Shown one piece after another: positions 33,565-45,585 of a stretch of 64,000 nucleotides of DNA; the first letter of the stretch is position 1, and each line of letters begins with the position of its first letter. The notes below the pieces were generated by a model that searched no databases, was not told the DNA's origin, and saw nothing but the letters and a program-made list of their open reading frames with translations. Source of the stretch: Castanea sativa (Eukaryota; Streptophyta; Magnoliopsida; Fagales; Fagaceae); contig NC_134017.1 in assembly GCF_040712315.1 (NCBI RefSeq), forward strand, positions 29,433,273 to 29,497,272, read 5' to 3'. The position numbers and the translations under genes are program-made.

Positions 33565-36500
33565 CAAACAATGATTGTTTAAGAAGGAAGAAGCTAAGAA
33601 CTAGTGGTCCTAACCCTGGTTTTTTGTATCCCGATCCGGAACTTAGAAATTTAAAATCCTAAAATTCTAAATCCTTACAATGTCCAGATTCTTATTAGAA
33701 TCTCTACTAAAGTGAAATTTGTCTGGGATCCCTATTTGGATCTTAGGATTTTATAGGCTTCTGATCTCATGGCAATACTAAAGATCCTATGCTATAAAGG
33801 AAAATTAAAAAAAAAAATCTCGGCCCTCCAAATGTAGCCTCAAAACCCCAAATTGATTAAAAAAAAAATGTAATAAATAGATAAGCTTAGTGGCCCTAAC
33901 CTGAATTGATTAAAAAAACATTAAATAATAAAGCAAAAATAAAACCTTGAGGCTTATGTCAGTCATCAGTCATCACCTTAACCTAATAAACCAAATTAAA
34001 GAAGACAAAAGAGAAGAAAAGAAAATAGACTACTAGAGAGTTTAAGGTGAGTGCGAGAAGCTGATAAATCCGACAGTGACGCCACTGTGAGAGAGACCAT
34101 TGACAATGAAGGTGATTAAAAAAAAATTCTACTAACAATAATGTGGAGGTTTTTTATCTATGAAGCACGGGTGCGGGTGCGGGTACGGGTACGGGTGCGG
34201 GTTCGGGTGCGGGACTCGGTAATTTTTGAAAAAGGTGGGTGCGGGTGCGGTGGGACTCAGCAATTAAAAAATTATTAAAAATATTTTTATTTATATTTTC
34301 TATATATTTTTACTATTAAAATATTCTTAAAAAACATATTACTAATTTACTATGCCTTGATTCACAAAACAAAGAAAAAAAAAAAGCAAGAAACACAAAA
34401 CACAACACAAAACCAAAAAGAAAACACAAAAGAAGCAACAAATATTCAAAATAAAATTAAGGAAGGATAGATTTAGGGTTTTTGGGTCTCATTTAGAGTC
34501 GATTTCGGCTGTTGCAACATGATTTTCGGCCTGTTTCGGCCGTTTCGGGCATGTTTCGGCCGTTTCGGTTGTTTCGGTCGCAGACCGATACGGCCTGATA
34601 CAGCCGAAACAGACCGATTCTGGCCGAATCGGCCCGAATCTGCTCGAATCGGCGCCACGTCGGCGCGATTCAAGCCGCGTCGGCGCGAGTCGGCTGGAAA
34701 AAAAACGATAACACGTGGCCGACGCGGCCCGACGCGCGAGCAGCGGCGTCCCTCGCGCGTCGCCGCGTCACGCCGCGTCGGATGCGGGTGCGGCACATCC
34801 AGCGCCGTGTCCGTGCTTCCTAGTTTTTTATACTAATCAACCATGCTTTGAGGAGCCCATCCAAGATAACTAAAACTTTGGTATTGATAATTGAGTGTGT
34901 TTGTGTTGTTGTTTGAAACATTGTTATTTGCTTTGTGTTATTTATGTGATACATTATGTATTGACGTTGTTATTTGCTTTGAGTAGTTTATGTGAGACGT
35001 TATGTATGCTTTGAGTTGTTTAACTTAGAATCTAGTATTTACGAATTGTAACTTTTAAACTTTGAACTTTATTTATTTGTAATTTAGTACTTTTTTTTTA
35101 TTAGTACTTTCGCTAATTTGTGTCAAAAATTACTCTCTTTTTCAATGTTTCTTTAATATATATTATAAGCTTTGTTTTAATCAAAAAATAAGATTTTATG
35201 ATCATTGTGCCTATCCTATAATCTGATCTTCAAACCCTCTCACCAATTTATGTAGGATCTCAATCATGATAACCTTGGTCCTAACTATAAATTACATGCT
35301 TAATGTCATTTTGTATCTCAATTTAAGTGACAATGAAGCTCGGTTGTGTTATTAATTAGATAATGATATGGTCACTCCACAAGTATAAGTACTTGTGGGG
35401 TGTGGGGTGTGGGAAGGGGAAGGGTCAGGGTTCGAATCTCTAGAAAGAAGCTTCATACACATTAGAGTAAAATTTCTATCTTATATAAAAAAATATATAT
35501 CAATTTTGATCTGTACATGTGATTAGATGTGAGCGTAATTTGAACTAACCTCTTATGATATAATATTAAGGTTAAGATATATTGCTCGTACTTCAAAATT
35601 TTTACAAAGTGTCATTTTGATTTCTGAATATTAAGGTTGAGCTATAATATACGTATAGTAACACTTGAACATAATAGAAAGCTTTTTTTTTCCTTTCAGG
35701 TGGGACATTTGCCTTGTACTCTCTAATATGCCGGTATGCCAAGGTGAGTTTGATCCCAAATCAACAAGTTGAGGATCATGACGTGTCAAATTACCGGCTT
35801 CAGTTGCCAAATGGCCGTCAGAAAAGGGCATCGTGGCTCGTGTCTAATCTAGAGAAGAGCAATTTTGCTAAGTGTTTCCTACTGTTTGCCACAATGCTTG
35901 GAACTTCCATGGTGATAGGAGATGGTGTTCTCACTCCTTGTATCTCAGGTTTACATATTCACTTTTTATTTGTTAAAATAGTGCTTGCAAAGCCATGCAT
36001 GTGGTGCATCTGTTCTTCCATTACTAGTTCATACATCGATTAGTGTTTATCTCTTTGTTCTCTCATTATGTATTTGACTTCGGAATTAATTAATAAAGAA
36101 AAAAAAATTACGAGTCTTCACTGTTCCATTTATGTGATGACAGTTTTGTCAGCTGTGGGAGGACTCCAGGAAGCCACATCTAAAATCACAGACGGTAAGT
36201 AGCCATTCAACATTCTATCAATATAAAGCTCCTACAAACTAGAATCCGAGTTCTAATTAGTCAATTTAGATTATCTGTAATACAGTCAATACAACTTCAG
36301 GTGGAACTATTATAATCAAATTCTATCTTTTATTAGTGTTATAAAAATGGTAAAATGATTATTTTTTTTTTTCTTTTCATATATGTATATATATACAGAT
36401 TTGATCGTTTGGATTTCAGTAGCCATCTTGATCCTCCTATTCTTGATTCAAAGATTTGGAACTGATAAAGTGGGTTATACATTTTCCCCCATACTTTGCG

Positions 36501-38673
36501 TTTGGTTTGTACTCATTTTTGGCATTGGCATATACAATACCCTCAAATTTGATCTAAGTGTTGTCAAAGCCGTAAATCCAAAGTACATTATAGAATATTT
36601 TCGGAGGAACAAAAAAGAAGCGTGGATTTCTCTTGGTGGCGTTGTCCTCTGCACTACAGGTTGCGATTTCTTTTACATATATATTAGATACGAATACCCT
36701 TTTATCTTATTGTTTTGGATTACCTGGAAATTAAGCATGTTCATGAAGTATTATTACTTGTAAAATATGCAGGATGTGAGGCTTTATTTGCTGATCTAGG
36801 CCACTTCACAGTTCCGTCCATACAAATAAGCATGTGCTGTCTAACCTACCCGGCTATCGTTCTGGCATACACGGGACAAGCTGCTTTTCTTCGCAAAAAT
36901 AATGAACTCGTCGGAGATGTCTTTTACAGCTCCATACCAAGTACAGCAATGCATTTTTATGTTACTCTCTCTTTTTTGTTTTGGTGTGTGATCAGAGTAT
37001 AACTTGTTCAAGTGGTTGAATATGATGCAGAAGCTATATATTGGCCCATGTTTGTGGTGGCTGTATTGGCGGCAATCATAGCAAGTCAAGCAATGATTTC
37101 AGCGACTTTCTCTATAATCCAACAATCCCTCTCTCTAGGGTGTTTCCCTCGTGTGAAAATAGTACATACATCAGCAAAGTATGCAGGACAAGTTTACATA
37201 CCAGAAATCAATTACCTTCTTATGCTGGCTTGCATAGGAGTTACTTTGGGTTTCAGGACCACGGCTAAGATTGGCAATGCCTACGGTAATTTATTTTCTC
37301 ACATTTTCCTTTTAACTATATCTAAACTATGCATCCATGTTTTTTTATATTATGTTCAATAATATGCTAGCTAGTTACTTATTTATTCTTTAGAATGCTG
37401 AAATTCAAGAGTTTGAAAGAATAAAAAATCTTTTATCACGCCTTTTGATAAAAAATCTTTTATCACACCTTTTGTGTTTGACGTTATACTCCATCAATTA
37501 TAGCCTACCATACTTTCTTTCCGTCTATTATAAATCACACGAGGTTTTTTTTTTTTTTTTTCAAGACACACAACATACTACATTTGATGGAGTATAAAAT
37601 GAAAATGAAATAAAAAGTGAGATTGAGGATTTTTATTTTAAATTCAATCTATGAGATATGAGTATCAATTGATGAGTTGTTTACCGCGTGCAGGGATAGC
37701 AGTGGTTTTCGTAATGACCCTCACATCATCCTTCCTAGTTCTAATCATGATCATGATATGGAAAATCCACATAATATTCGCCATTTCCTACATTGTTATC
37801 ATTGGCGCATTAGAGCTTCTCTTTTTAACTTCAGTTCTTTACAAATTTGACCAAGGAGGATATCTTTCTCTAGTCTTTGCGGCAATTCTAATCACTATAA
37901 TGTTTGTTTGGAACAATGTGTTCCGAGGGAAGTACAATTATGAGCTTGAGCACAAAGTTTCTGCCAACAAGTTAAAGGAAATACTTGATGACACAAAATT
38001 TTGTCGTATACCAAGGCTTGCCTTGTTCTACTCAGAACTTGTTCATGGCATCCCACCAATCTTCAAACACTATGCAGAAAATGTGCCTGCGTTGCACTCA
38101 GTCCTCATTTTCGTCTCCATCAAGACACTACCTATAAGCAAGGTTCCTTTTGAAGAGCGTTTCCTTTTTCGTCGCTTAGAGCCTAAAGATCTCAACGTGT
38201 TCCGGTGTGTTGTGAGATATGGATACATAGATGTGCGGAATGAGCAGGAGTCCTTTGAGAAGATTTTGGTAGAAAGATTGAAAGAGTACATTAGTGATGA
38301 CTTTTGGATGTCTCAAAGAATGCTCAATAATGACGAGGAGGATGGAGAAGTGAATGATGAGATGAAACAAGTAGAGGAAATCAAAGAAGAAGAGGCACTA
38401 AGTGACACTGAGGATGTCAAGGAAGTTGAAGAAGTTAGGGGACAAGAGGTTGTGAAGAGAGAGATTGGGGAAGTGGACAAGGCTTGGAACTCAGGAGTTG
38501 TTCACTTAATTGGTGAGGGTGAAGTAGTTGCTAGCAAAGGGGCTAGTATAGGCAAGAGAATCCTCATAGATTATGTTTACAATTTCTTGACGAGAAATTT
38601 GAGACAGAGTAATGAAGTGTTTGACATTCCTCACAAGCGAATGCTAAAGGTGGGCATGATTTATGAACTTTAA
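32951..38673 (+). CDS. HAK5: High-affinity K+ transporter, HAK5-like, 8 exons
   Basis: Exons inferred from GT-AG borders and frame: 32951-33118, 33251-33476, 35700-35948, 36144-36194, 36399-36659, 36773-36940, 37031-37285 and 37694-38673. The total is 2358 bases, 785 residues plus TAA. The protein belongs to the KUP/HAK/KT family, proton-coupled K+ uptake carriers of the plasma membrane with a large cytosolic C-terminal domain. The family motif [13 protein letters not shown] sits at residues 72-84. [20 protein letters not shown] crosses exons 2-3, and [16 protein letters not shown] lies in exon 3. Exon 6 carries [16 protein letters not shown] and exon 7 [17 protein letters not shown]. The C-terminus is acidic at ~670-720 and ends [11 protein letters not shown], as in HAK5 proteins. 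Arabidopsis HAK5 is of the same length. The residue after GVLTP is Cys where relatives usually have Ser. The first donor (AAG|GTCTTC) is weak. An in-frame GTG at 32918 is rejected in favour of ATG. Intron 2 is 2.2 kb and carries insertions. No stop or shift is seen. The clade call is by motif memory; KUP-type paralogues are the alternative. Confidence 0.9.
33506..33562. repeat. (AT)n microsatellite in HAK5 intron 2
   Basis: About 28 uninterrupted AT units, 30 bases after the exon 2 donor. Confidence 0.95.
33563..34149. other. HAK5 intron 2, unremarkable part
   Basis: Intronic AT-rich DNA with A-runs. The words 'gatccgga', 'ttagaatttta' and 'aaatccta' recur weakly. No coding region or clear element is recognised. 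Confidence 0.4.
34158..34823. mobile_element. GC-rich hAT-like element in HAK5 intron 2
   Basis: TTTTTTAT at 34150-34157 is repeated at 34824-34831, an 8-bp target duplication. The ends are inverted: CTATGAAGCACGG on the left, CTAGGAAGCACGG as the complement of the right. An 8-bp duplication points to the hAT superfamily. The left subterminal part is a run of GGGTGCGGGTGCGG-type hexamers. The right third (34490-34815) is a GC-rich, CpG-dense island built from TTTCGGCC and GTCGGCGCG words, sharply unlike the AT-rich surroundings. No transposase is present. The open frames on both strands are arginine-rich products of the GC-rich repeat and are not genes. Confidence 0.7.
35365..35492 (+). mobile_element. 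SINE family A copy 3, in HAK5 intron 2
   Basis: It contains ATGGTCACTCCACAAGTA, GGGTTCGAATCTCTAGA (near-consensus B box), 'cttcatacacattagagtaa' and 'atttctat', and ends in an A-run. Same order as the copy at 4146-4316, with the middle 'ttaggctagag' part shortened. Confidence 0.65.
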
Positions 38674-39669
38674 TTAGAGGGTATTGTGGAGGTGTGCAAC
38701 TGTAACAAGACCAAATGTGCCTATGATTTTTCTTTTAACTAGCCACAGACAGACACGATGCGTCAGAATATAAATATTATATCATGAGATGTAATATATA
38801 AAAAATAACAATTATTTCAAGTATTGTCTATTTTTTTATAAAGATTTCAACAAGTATTTTATTTTTATCTTTTTATCTCTACAAATGTCATTTTTTTTTT
38901 TTTTGATGCGTTTAATTAATATTTTTTCACGGGGAACTATATTCTTCTAACTTCTATTGTAGTGTATTATATTGCCTAATATACAACTAAATTTTATAAA
39001 TTTCAAATTTATTACTCAAATTTCTCATCTCTTAAAGAATAAGAAAATTATCGTAATAATCAAAACTCATCACAAAATTACAATGTTATCTTAGCCAAAA
39101 TTAAAATGAAACTAAAGGAATAAAAAATATACTTTACAATATTTTATTACTCAAATAATTGGTAGGTGTTTTCAAATTCCTATTTCTAAAAAAAATAAAA
39201 CTAAGTATTAACCCAAATCAAAATTTAAACAAAACTATAAAAGAGAAAGAGAAGACTTTTTGATGGGAAATTAAATAAAAAAAAACACACAGTAAAAAAA
39301 AGAAAAAAGAAAAGAACCATCAACCTTAATGAGAGAGAGAGAGAGTATTCACAATTTTGTGGGGTGGGGGGAAGGGGGGGGAATATGGATTGAATTAGAA
39401 AAATGATATCAAATTTATACAAAATAAAATGGGAAGAAGTAAAGTCAAAACATAAGAAAGAGGAATGAATTGTAACGGTAAAGTAGAGAATAGTGAGGAG
39501 ATAAAAAGGTAAAAAGGAAGGAAAATGATTGGAAAAAGTATAAAAATAGGTGTGAACTAATAGGGAGATAAAGAGTTTTAATTTTTAAATTTTTTAGAAT
39601 AGGGGAAAGAAAAGTTTAAATAGAGAAAATAAAATATAGAAAATAAGTGGATGATGTGGCTCAACAAGA
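38674..39669. other. HAK5 3' flank
   Basis: AT-rich with no gene. The HAK5 3' UTR and polyadenylation site should lie in the first few hundred bases. AATATAAATATT and AATATATAAAAAATAA stretches at 38768-38810 are plausible signals. A G-rich tract follows at 39360. Confidence 0.45.
39360..39382 (+). other. G-quadruplex candidate
   Basis: GGGGTGGGGGGAAGGGGGGG offers four G-runs with 1-2 base loops, about 700 bases below the HAK5 stop, on the coding strand. Confidence 0.4.
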
Positions 39670-39831
39670 TTTTTTTTTTTATAGAGAATTTTAACCTATA
39701 GAGTCCGCTCTTGATGATAACTCTTTATTATTAGACCAAAACACCAATTAGTTTCTGCTATAGGCAGGAATTGAACCACAAATCTCTTATACAACCATCT
39801 AAAAACTTTATCAGTTAAACTAACTGGAACC
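39670..39831 (-). mobile_element. tRNA-derived SINE, family B copy 1
   Basis: The minus strand starts GGTTCCAGTTAGTTTAACTG (A-box region), then has GTGGTTCAATTCCTGCC (B box) ~50 bases on, 'aaactaattggtgttttggt' and 'agagcggactctataggtt', and ends in an A-run (T-run 39670-39680 on plus). A second copy lies at 58802-58961. Confidence 0.75.
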
Positions 39832-39845
39832 TATTATTTATATAT

Positions 39846-40699
39846 TGTAAGGACACAATTCGAGCTCCCGACCCACAATCAGAAGGGAAATGGCTTGAAA
39901 GGCCTTTTTACAATAAATTTGTAGAGAGTGGGCTTGAAATCTAGATTTTAAAGGTGGTTTAAACAACAAAGAAAAAATGAGCTTTGGGCCCAATGGCACA
40001 AATAGGGAGTTAACTATAAGAATATGAATGAAAATTCCTCCTCGGACATAATCCGAGGATAGTTTATAATACTGCTTCTCAAAATAGATTACAATTTTGG
40101 ACAGTCAGATTTGTCATCTACTATTCTTTCTTTTTTCTCCAAAGAAAAGCCCTCCCCTCTTCCGAAGGTCCCTTCTCTTATTTATACCTTCTCTTCCTTC
40201 CCTTCTCATCTTCCACCTCATGGTTATAACGCTGGTTTAGATACTTGTCATATCCAATTTCCCTGAAGTCTTCTGGAGACAAGGACCAAGTTCTAAACCT
40301 CATGCTCAGGTCCCATTTCTCCATTAATGCAGCCAGCATATCAATTGCAGAGTCTTTAATGCGGGGGCGGTGGTAGCAGCTTTATCTTACATACTCCACC
40401 GCCCTTTCTATTATCTTCCACGTGTATGGTGTCTTCCCGAAACCATAGGAATTTCTATAACATAGCCTAGGGATATTAAACCTTCCCTTCTATTACCTCG
40501 GCTTCATTATCCGAGGACACAGTCTTCCTCGGACATATTTATTCAGACACTATCGCTTATTTACCTAGTATTTTCTTTATGAGGTACATTCACACATCCT
40601 TAAATCACTTGATGTCCTCGGATTGGGCTTTTAGCCCAAAAGATATTCTTGGGTCATCCTTCATAAATTACTGGGCCCAATGTCCCTATATATATTACA
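39846..40699 (-). mobile_element. Solo LTR
   Basis: The ends are TGTAAGGACAC... and ...TATATTACA, so the termini are TGTAA/TTACA. The minus strand holds a TATA box (GGTATAAATAAGAG, about 40170-40185). No PBS, PPT or coding sequence lies next to it. CCTCGGA/TCCGAGG words form small hairpins at 40040-40058 and 40510-40533. The 5-bp duplication is not clear, so the borders are approximate. Confidence 0.5.
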
Positions 40700-41099
40700 A
40701 CTTTCTAAAATTTCACTTCTATTTTTAGATACAATTATATATACTCTACATTGTTTTTTTTTTTTTTTAAATAAACTTTGAATGTGTGTGAGAGAATGAC
40801 TATATTTGTTTAATAATGCTGCCTGTTTAACTCAAGTCTCAACATCTGGGTGGTGCCAATTGCCAAATGTGATTTTTCGTTCAATGTGAAAGGCATTCTT
40901 CTCTCTTTCAATTTTATTTTAAATTCTTGGACAGACGATAAGAAGATAAAATTCATTGACCATGCAATTCAAACTAACAATTATAATTTATAATCATCAA
41001 GATTATGCGGGATTTCGTTTCCAGTTACATCTGCAAAATGTGCACCCACGGTAAATCCTAATGTCATTGCCAAAATTATTTTGGAATTAACATAAGAAA
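40700..41099. other. AT-rich intergenic DNA
   Basis: No gene or clear element recognised. Confidence 0.4.
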
Positions 41100-41279
41100 G
41101 ATGCTACGTCCACAAAATTTTTACAGCATTTTCACAACAAATCACAGGTGGTTAGTTGTTATTGGTTCAAATTTGAACCTAACACGAAGATTACTTTTTT
41201 GCCCCAACAATAACAACCAATAACAACCTGCCACTTATGATTTGTTATAAAAATATTGTAAAAATACTGTGGATATATC
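41100..41279. mobile_element. MITE, 180 bp, long inverted arms
   Basis: The left arm GATGCTACGTCCACAAAATT... and the complement of the right arm GATATATCCACAGTATTT... stay alignable for about 65 bases, through ACAACAAATCA and TTGTTATTGGTT. Related elements lie at 30712-30898 and, split by a TRIM insertion, at about 60005-60131 plus 61664-61712. Confidence 0.7.
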
Positions 41280-41368
41280 ATTTTTCTTAACATAAACATA
41301 TCATAACAAGAAAATCAACTTGAATTTCTGCGGAATTGAAACATAAACCACATAACAGTGAGTAAGTC

Positions 41369-41519
41369 TAGTGTCACAAATACTTTCACAACTTTATTAC
41401 GTGGCGACTCGTGAGTGTTAGAATTAAAATAGTGAGTCCATGTAGGTCCATGATTTCACCATTTATGAGTCACCACGTAATAAAGTTGTGACAAACTTGT
41501 GAAAAAAATTGCAACACTA
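41369..41519. mobile_element. MITE, 151 bp, long inverted arms
   Basis: The left arm TAGTGTCACAAATACTTTC and the complement of the right arm TAGTGTTGCAATTTTTTTC continue to CACAACTTTATTACGTGG and GACTC. The arms are about 50 bases, with a small insertion in the right arm. Possible 4-bp flanking duplication AAGT. Non-coding. Confidence 0.7.
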
Positions 41520-44111
41520 AAGTTCCTCCATAACAATCTCTTAAGTCATAAAAATAAAAAAATAAAAAAAAATAAAAAAGAAACTAGTTTCTTTGATTAA
41601 TTGTTAATGTTGTCTTTAGAGAATTAGAGTGAAATTACAAGAGATTATGGAAGCCCATTGGCCCAAAAGACCGAAAAAGGAAATTAGGATGAGAGAAGCT
41701 GGAATTTTTGGAAAACAATGAAGTGGTCTTTCGGAGAACGAGGTAGGGAATTGTTGTATGATGTATTCCTTTTTTTTTTTTTTTTTTGGTAAAGCTAAAA
41801 GGAAGAGGAACAGGAATTAATTTGTGCTATAAGAAATTTATCATAAAGAAAAAGAACAGCATTGAAGTGATAATTTGTACAGTGGTATTATAGTTTTTTT
41901 TTTTTTTTTTTGGAGCCTATAAAGTATAAACTGGTCCCTAAACCAAAAAAAAAAAAAAAAAAGGAAATTGAAGTTTATTATATAATATAATATAATATAA
42001 CAAAATTTTAGAAATTTAATAAATTCAAATAATACGTTATATTTGTTGTTAGATATATTATGGCCCAAGTAACCCAAACAAATTGTAGGCATGCACTTGT
42101 AAAACAAGTAACTTAATTTTGAATTAATATATGGTTAGTCTAGGAATTATTTAAATATTCTCTAGTATATAAACACTATATTTGGTTCACTGTAGCACAA
42201 GAGATTAACAGACATATATAGCCATTAAAGACCTTTCATCAAGGATGTAGTTTGTCAAGATGAGTTACGTGAACCTTCGTGTTTGCTCCTCTTTTTCATT
42301 TTTCCTCTCATCATTCAATTACTCATAATCACACAGCACTTTAACATGTTATCAAAGCCAAAATTTGATCTTGGCTCTCAAAAATTTGTTTGTCTTCTGT
42401 CAAATCCATAAGCCACTATATACGATTCAAGCTAAAAAAAAAATCACTGCCCCTGCCATCGACCCAGGTCACAAGTTTTGTTGTTCCACCATAATATATC
42501 TAATGCCCCATGTTGCATGAAGATGACAATGTAGCCGATGTGACACCTATGCTGATCAATTGACTGGTCAACTTTTACATTCAAGATCGACCTTCTAAAC
42601 TCATGCTTTTTACCTTTAGTTGGAGGAAGTTTCTTAGATGTATTATAGTCCAAGTGGCCTAATTGAATTGTAGCCCTATATATGTATTTGTAGAACATGC
42701 AACTTAATATTGAGTTAATATATGATTAGATGAGAATTAGTCAAATATTTTCCAGTATATAAATCTTAAATTAAGTTCATTGTCATAATAGACAATGTGT
42801 AGCTGTTAAGAGCTTTTCACCGTAATCCTTTGTATTCTCTCTCTTTCGTATTTCCCCTCATCATTCAATTACTTGCAATCATACAACAACATTAACATAA
42901 ACATATGTAAAGGTTTACGTACGGTAAAATGGGGTCTTACTCTACTACGCATTCTATTTCGCATCATTAGCAAAAACAAAAGTAGAACAGTCAAAACTCA
43001 TAAGCGCCTAGGCCAGGAGTCGACTCAGTCGAGTGCATGGTTTTAAGTTTTATAGTAAAGAAATTAACAAAACCAGGGACATCTTTCCCTTTGTTACGAA
43101 AAACAATGTGCGTTTGTCCACAGAAAGTTTCAGAATCTGTGGATGATTTAAGGGAATTGTCAAAAGGGCAAAAGGCCATTTCTGTTTGTCCAACAGCCAA
43201 GGAAGTTAAGGTCATCTCGATCTTATACTACTGCCTTTTTGGGTATTGAAAATGAGACTTCCATCAGGAAAAATTATACAATTCTCTAGTGGACTACATT
43301 ATTAGTCTACTATGAAAATTTTATAATTCTCATCGATCAAATCATTGTGGAGGATACTACTTTTTCATCCTTTGACAAGTGAATTATATATATAGGTTTG
43401 ATTTTTCATAGTTTGTAGGAGGAAGATTATTATTTTACAACTTACAATGTTGCAACGGATTAATTCATTTAAAAATAAAACAAAAATACGAAAATAAACC
43501 TATATATATTGCAACAAAAAAAGAAATACGTATACGTTGTTTCTTTCACTGTATATCAACTTAATAAGAATGAAGAATCATTTACAAGTTGTTGCCTACT
43601 TTCCTTCATTAAAAAAATATATGGTAAGAGACACATAAATATGTCTTCAAAAATAATCTTTGGACTCTCTTTTTAATTTTCTTTTTCTTTTTCCTTACAA
43701 TAAGTTGGAACATATATGGATTTAAATCCAAATTCTACTCTCTGTTAGAGAATTAGATAACGTTCACAGTACTACTAGGAAAAAAAAAAAAACGAAATAT
43801 GGCATAACACAGTAATATTGGCATAAACATTGTAATAAATTATTATTGTTATTATTATTATTATTATTATATAAGCGAAATATGGCATATATATATATAT
43901 ATGAATTGTTTGAAGTTCAATCTTTTTTTCTTTAATTATTAATTAGAAAAACAAATTAGAATTAAAAAAAGAAATGCTTCTTACACCCCTTTTAAGAGGA
44001 AAAAAATTTCCTAAATATTTAAATAATTTTTCTAGATGAATTTTTTTAATTGACTATGTAAAATGGTAAAATTTTTTTTAAAAAAACTAAGGTATATAAA
44101 AAAAAAGGGAA
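41520..44111. other. Intergenic DNA
   Basis: No gene is supported. A repeated module ('atatattatggcccaagtaacccaa', 'gcaacttaat', 'ttgaattaatatatggttag', 'ctagtatataaa') occurs at 42050-42190 and again at 42636-42760, so an old duplication is present. A 70-codon open frame at 43037-43249 (MVLSFIVKKLTKPGTSFPLL...) has protein-like composition but no domain I recognise and no clear splice context. Confidence 0.4.
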
Positions 44112-44261
44112 ATGCTAAAGGATCCATTTAAAGAAAGTTTTTATGGAAAAAGAAAAAAAAAAATAAATGTTTTGACAGTTTTTTCTATTTCCTATAAAAG
44201 TGGTGTTAAAACTTTCTTGAAATGGACTATTAACCATTACCTTAAGAGCACTCGTTAGCAT
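44112..44261. mobile_element. MITE-like element
   Basis: It ends CTTAAGAGCACTCGTTAGCAT, the same right end as the short MITE at 54662-54745, and starts ATGCTAAAGGATCC. Both contain TTTAAAGAAAGTTTTTATGR. The left inverted arm is worn. Confidence 0.5.
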
Positions 44262-44404
44262 GACCCAAAATAAAATAGTACAAAGAAAAAAAATATTAAA
44301 ATTACATATAAGCTAATACTGAGAAAATTATAAAAAGTTATATCTTAATTGATAATTGAAAATAAAACTAACAGATTAAACTAAAACAAATTTTTTTAGA
44401 AAAC

Positions 44405-45585
44405 AATTTTGGAACCACACAATGTGATGATGGAACTGTTAAATGTGAGAAAAAAAAAGTAAGGGAACCACCAAATGTGAGAAAAAAACTGTCACATGTG
44501 ATATTGGAACTGCACAATATGAGGATGAAACCGTCAAATGTGAAAAAAAAAAAAGAAAGTAAGGGAACCACCAAATGTAACAAAAGAACTGTCACATGTA
44601 ATGTTGGAACTGCACAATGTGAGGATAGAACCGTCAAATGTGAGGAAAAAAGTAAAAGAACTACCAAATGTGACAAAAGAACTATCACATGTGATGTTGG
44701 AATTGCACAATGTGAGAATGAAACCATCAAGTGTGAGAAGAAAGTAAAGGAACCACCCAATGTGACAAAAGAACTGTCACATGTGATGTTGGAACTGCAC
44801 AATGTAAGGATAAAACCGACAAGTGTGAGAAAAAAGTAAGGTAACCATCCATTGTGACAAAAGAACTGTCACATGTGATATTAGAACCGCATAATGTGAG
44901 GATGAAGTCGTCAAATGTGAGGAAAAAAAAAGTAAGAAAACCGCACAATGTGAGAAAAAGAATTGTCACATGTGATGTTGAAATTACATAATGTGGGGAT
45001 GAAACCATCAAATGTGAGAAAAAAGTAAGGAAACTATCAAATGTGAGAAAAGAATTGTCACATGTGATGTTGGAACTACATAATGTGAAGATGGAACCGT
45101 CAAATGTGAAAGAAAAAGTAAGGGAACTACTAAATGTGACAAAAGAACTGTCACATGTGATGTTGGAATTACACAACATGAGAATGAAACCGTCAAATGT
45201 GAGAAAAAAAGTAAGAGAACCACCAAATGTGAAAAAAGAATTGTCACATGTGATGTTAGAACTGCACAATGTGAGGATGGAATCGTCAAATGTGAGAAAA
45301 AAGTAAGGGAACCACCCAATGTGACAAAAGAACTGTCACATGTAATGTTGGAACTGCATAATGTGGGGATGAAACTATTAAATGTGAGAAAAAAGTAAGG
45401 GAATCACCAAATGCGAGAAAAGAACTATCACATGTAATGTTGGAACTGTACAACGTGAGGATAAAATCATTAAATGTGGAGAAAAAAATAAGGGAACCAC
45501 CATATGTGAGAAAAGAACTGTCATATGTGATGCTGGAACTGCATAATGTGAGAATGGATTAATCAAATGTGAGAAAAAAGTAACC
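44405..45585. repeat. 92-bp minisatellite, about 12 units
   Basis: The unit is about 92 bp and itself consists of four ~22-bp subunits that each contain CAMATGTGA (for example CCAAATGTGACAAAAGAACT, CACATGTGATGTTGGAACTG, CACAATGTGAGGATGAAACC, CAAATGTGAGAAAAAAGTAA). Unit length drifts with A-run length. Open frames run through it on both strands (plus: SHVMLELHNVRM; minus: SSNITCDSSF), a by-product of the repeat lacking stops. No protein is claimed. Confidence 0.9.

Noticed and set aside
34473..34836. Arginine-rich open frames on both strands
   Set aside because: They come from CpG-rich repeat words inside a hAT-like intronic insertion.
43037..43249. 70-codon frame with protein-like composition
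   Set aside because: No recognised domain, no splice or promoter context; kept only as a remark.
44368..45566. Long open frames on both strands with repeating peptides
   Set aside because: They follow the 92-bp minisatellite on both strands, shift frame with A-run length, and match no known domain.
44405..45585. CRISPR-like regular repeats
   Set aside because: Units are contiguous with no unique spacers, and the host is a plant nuclear genome.
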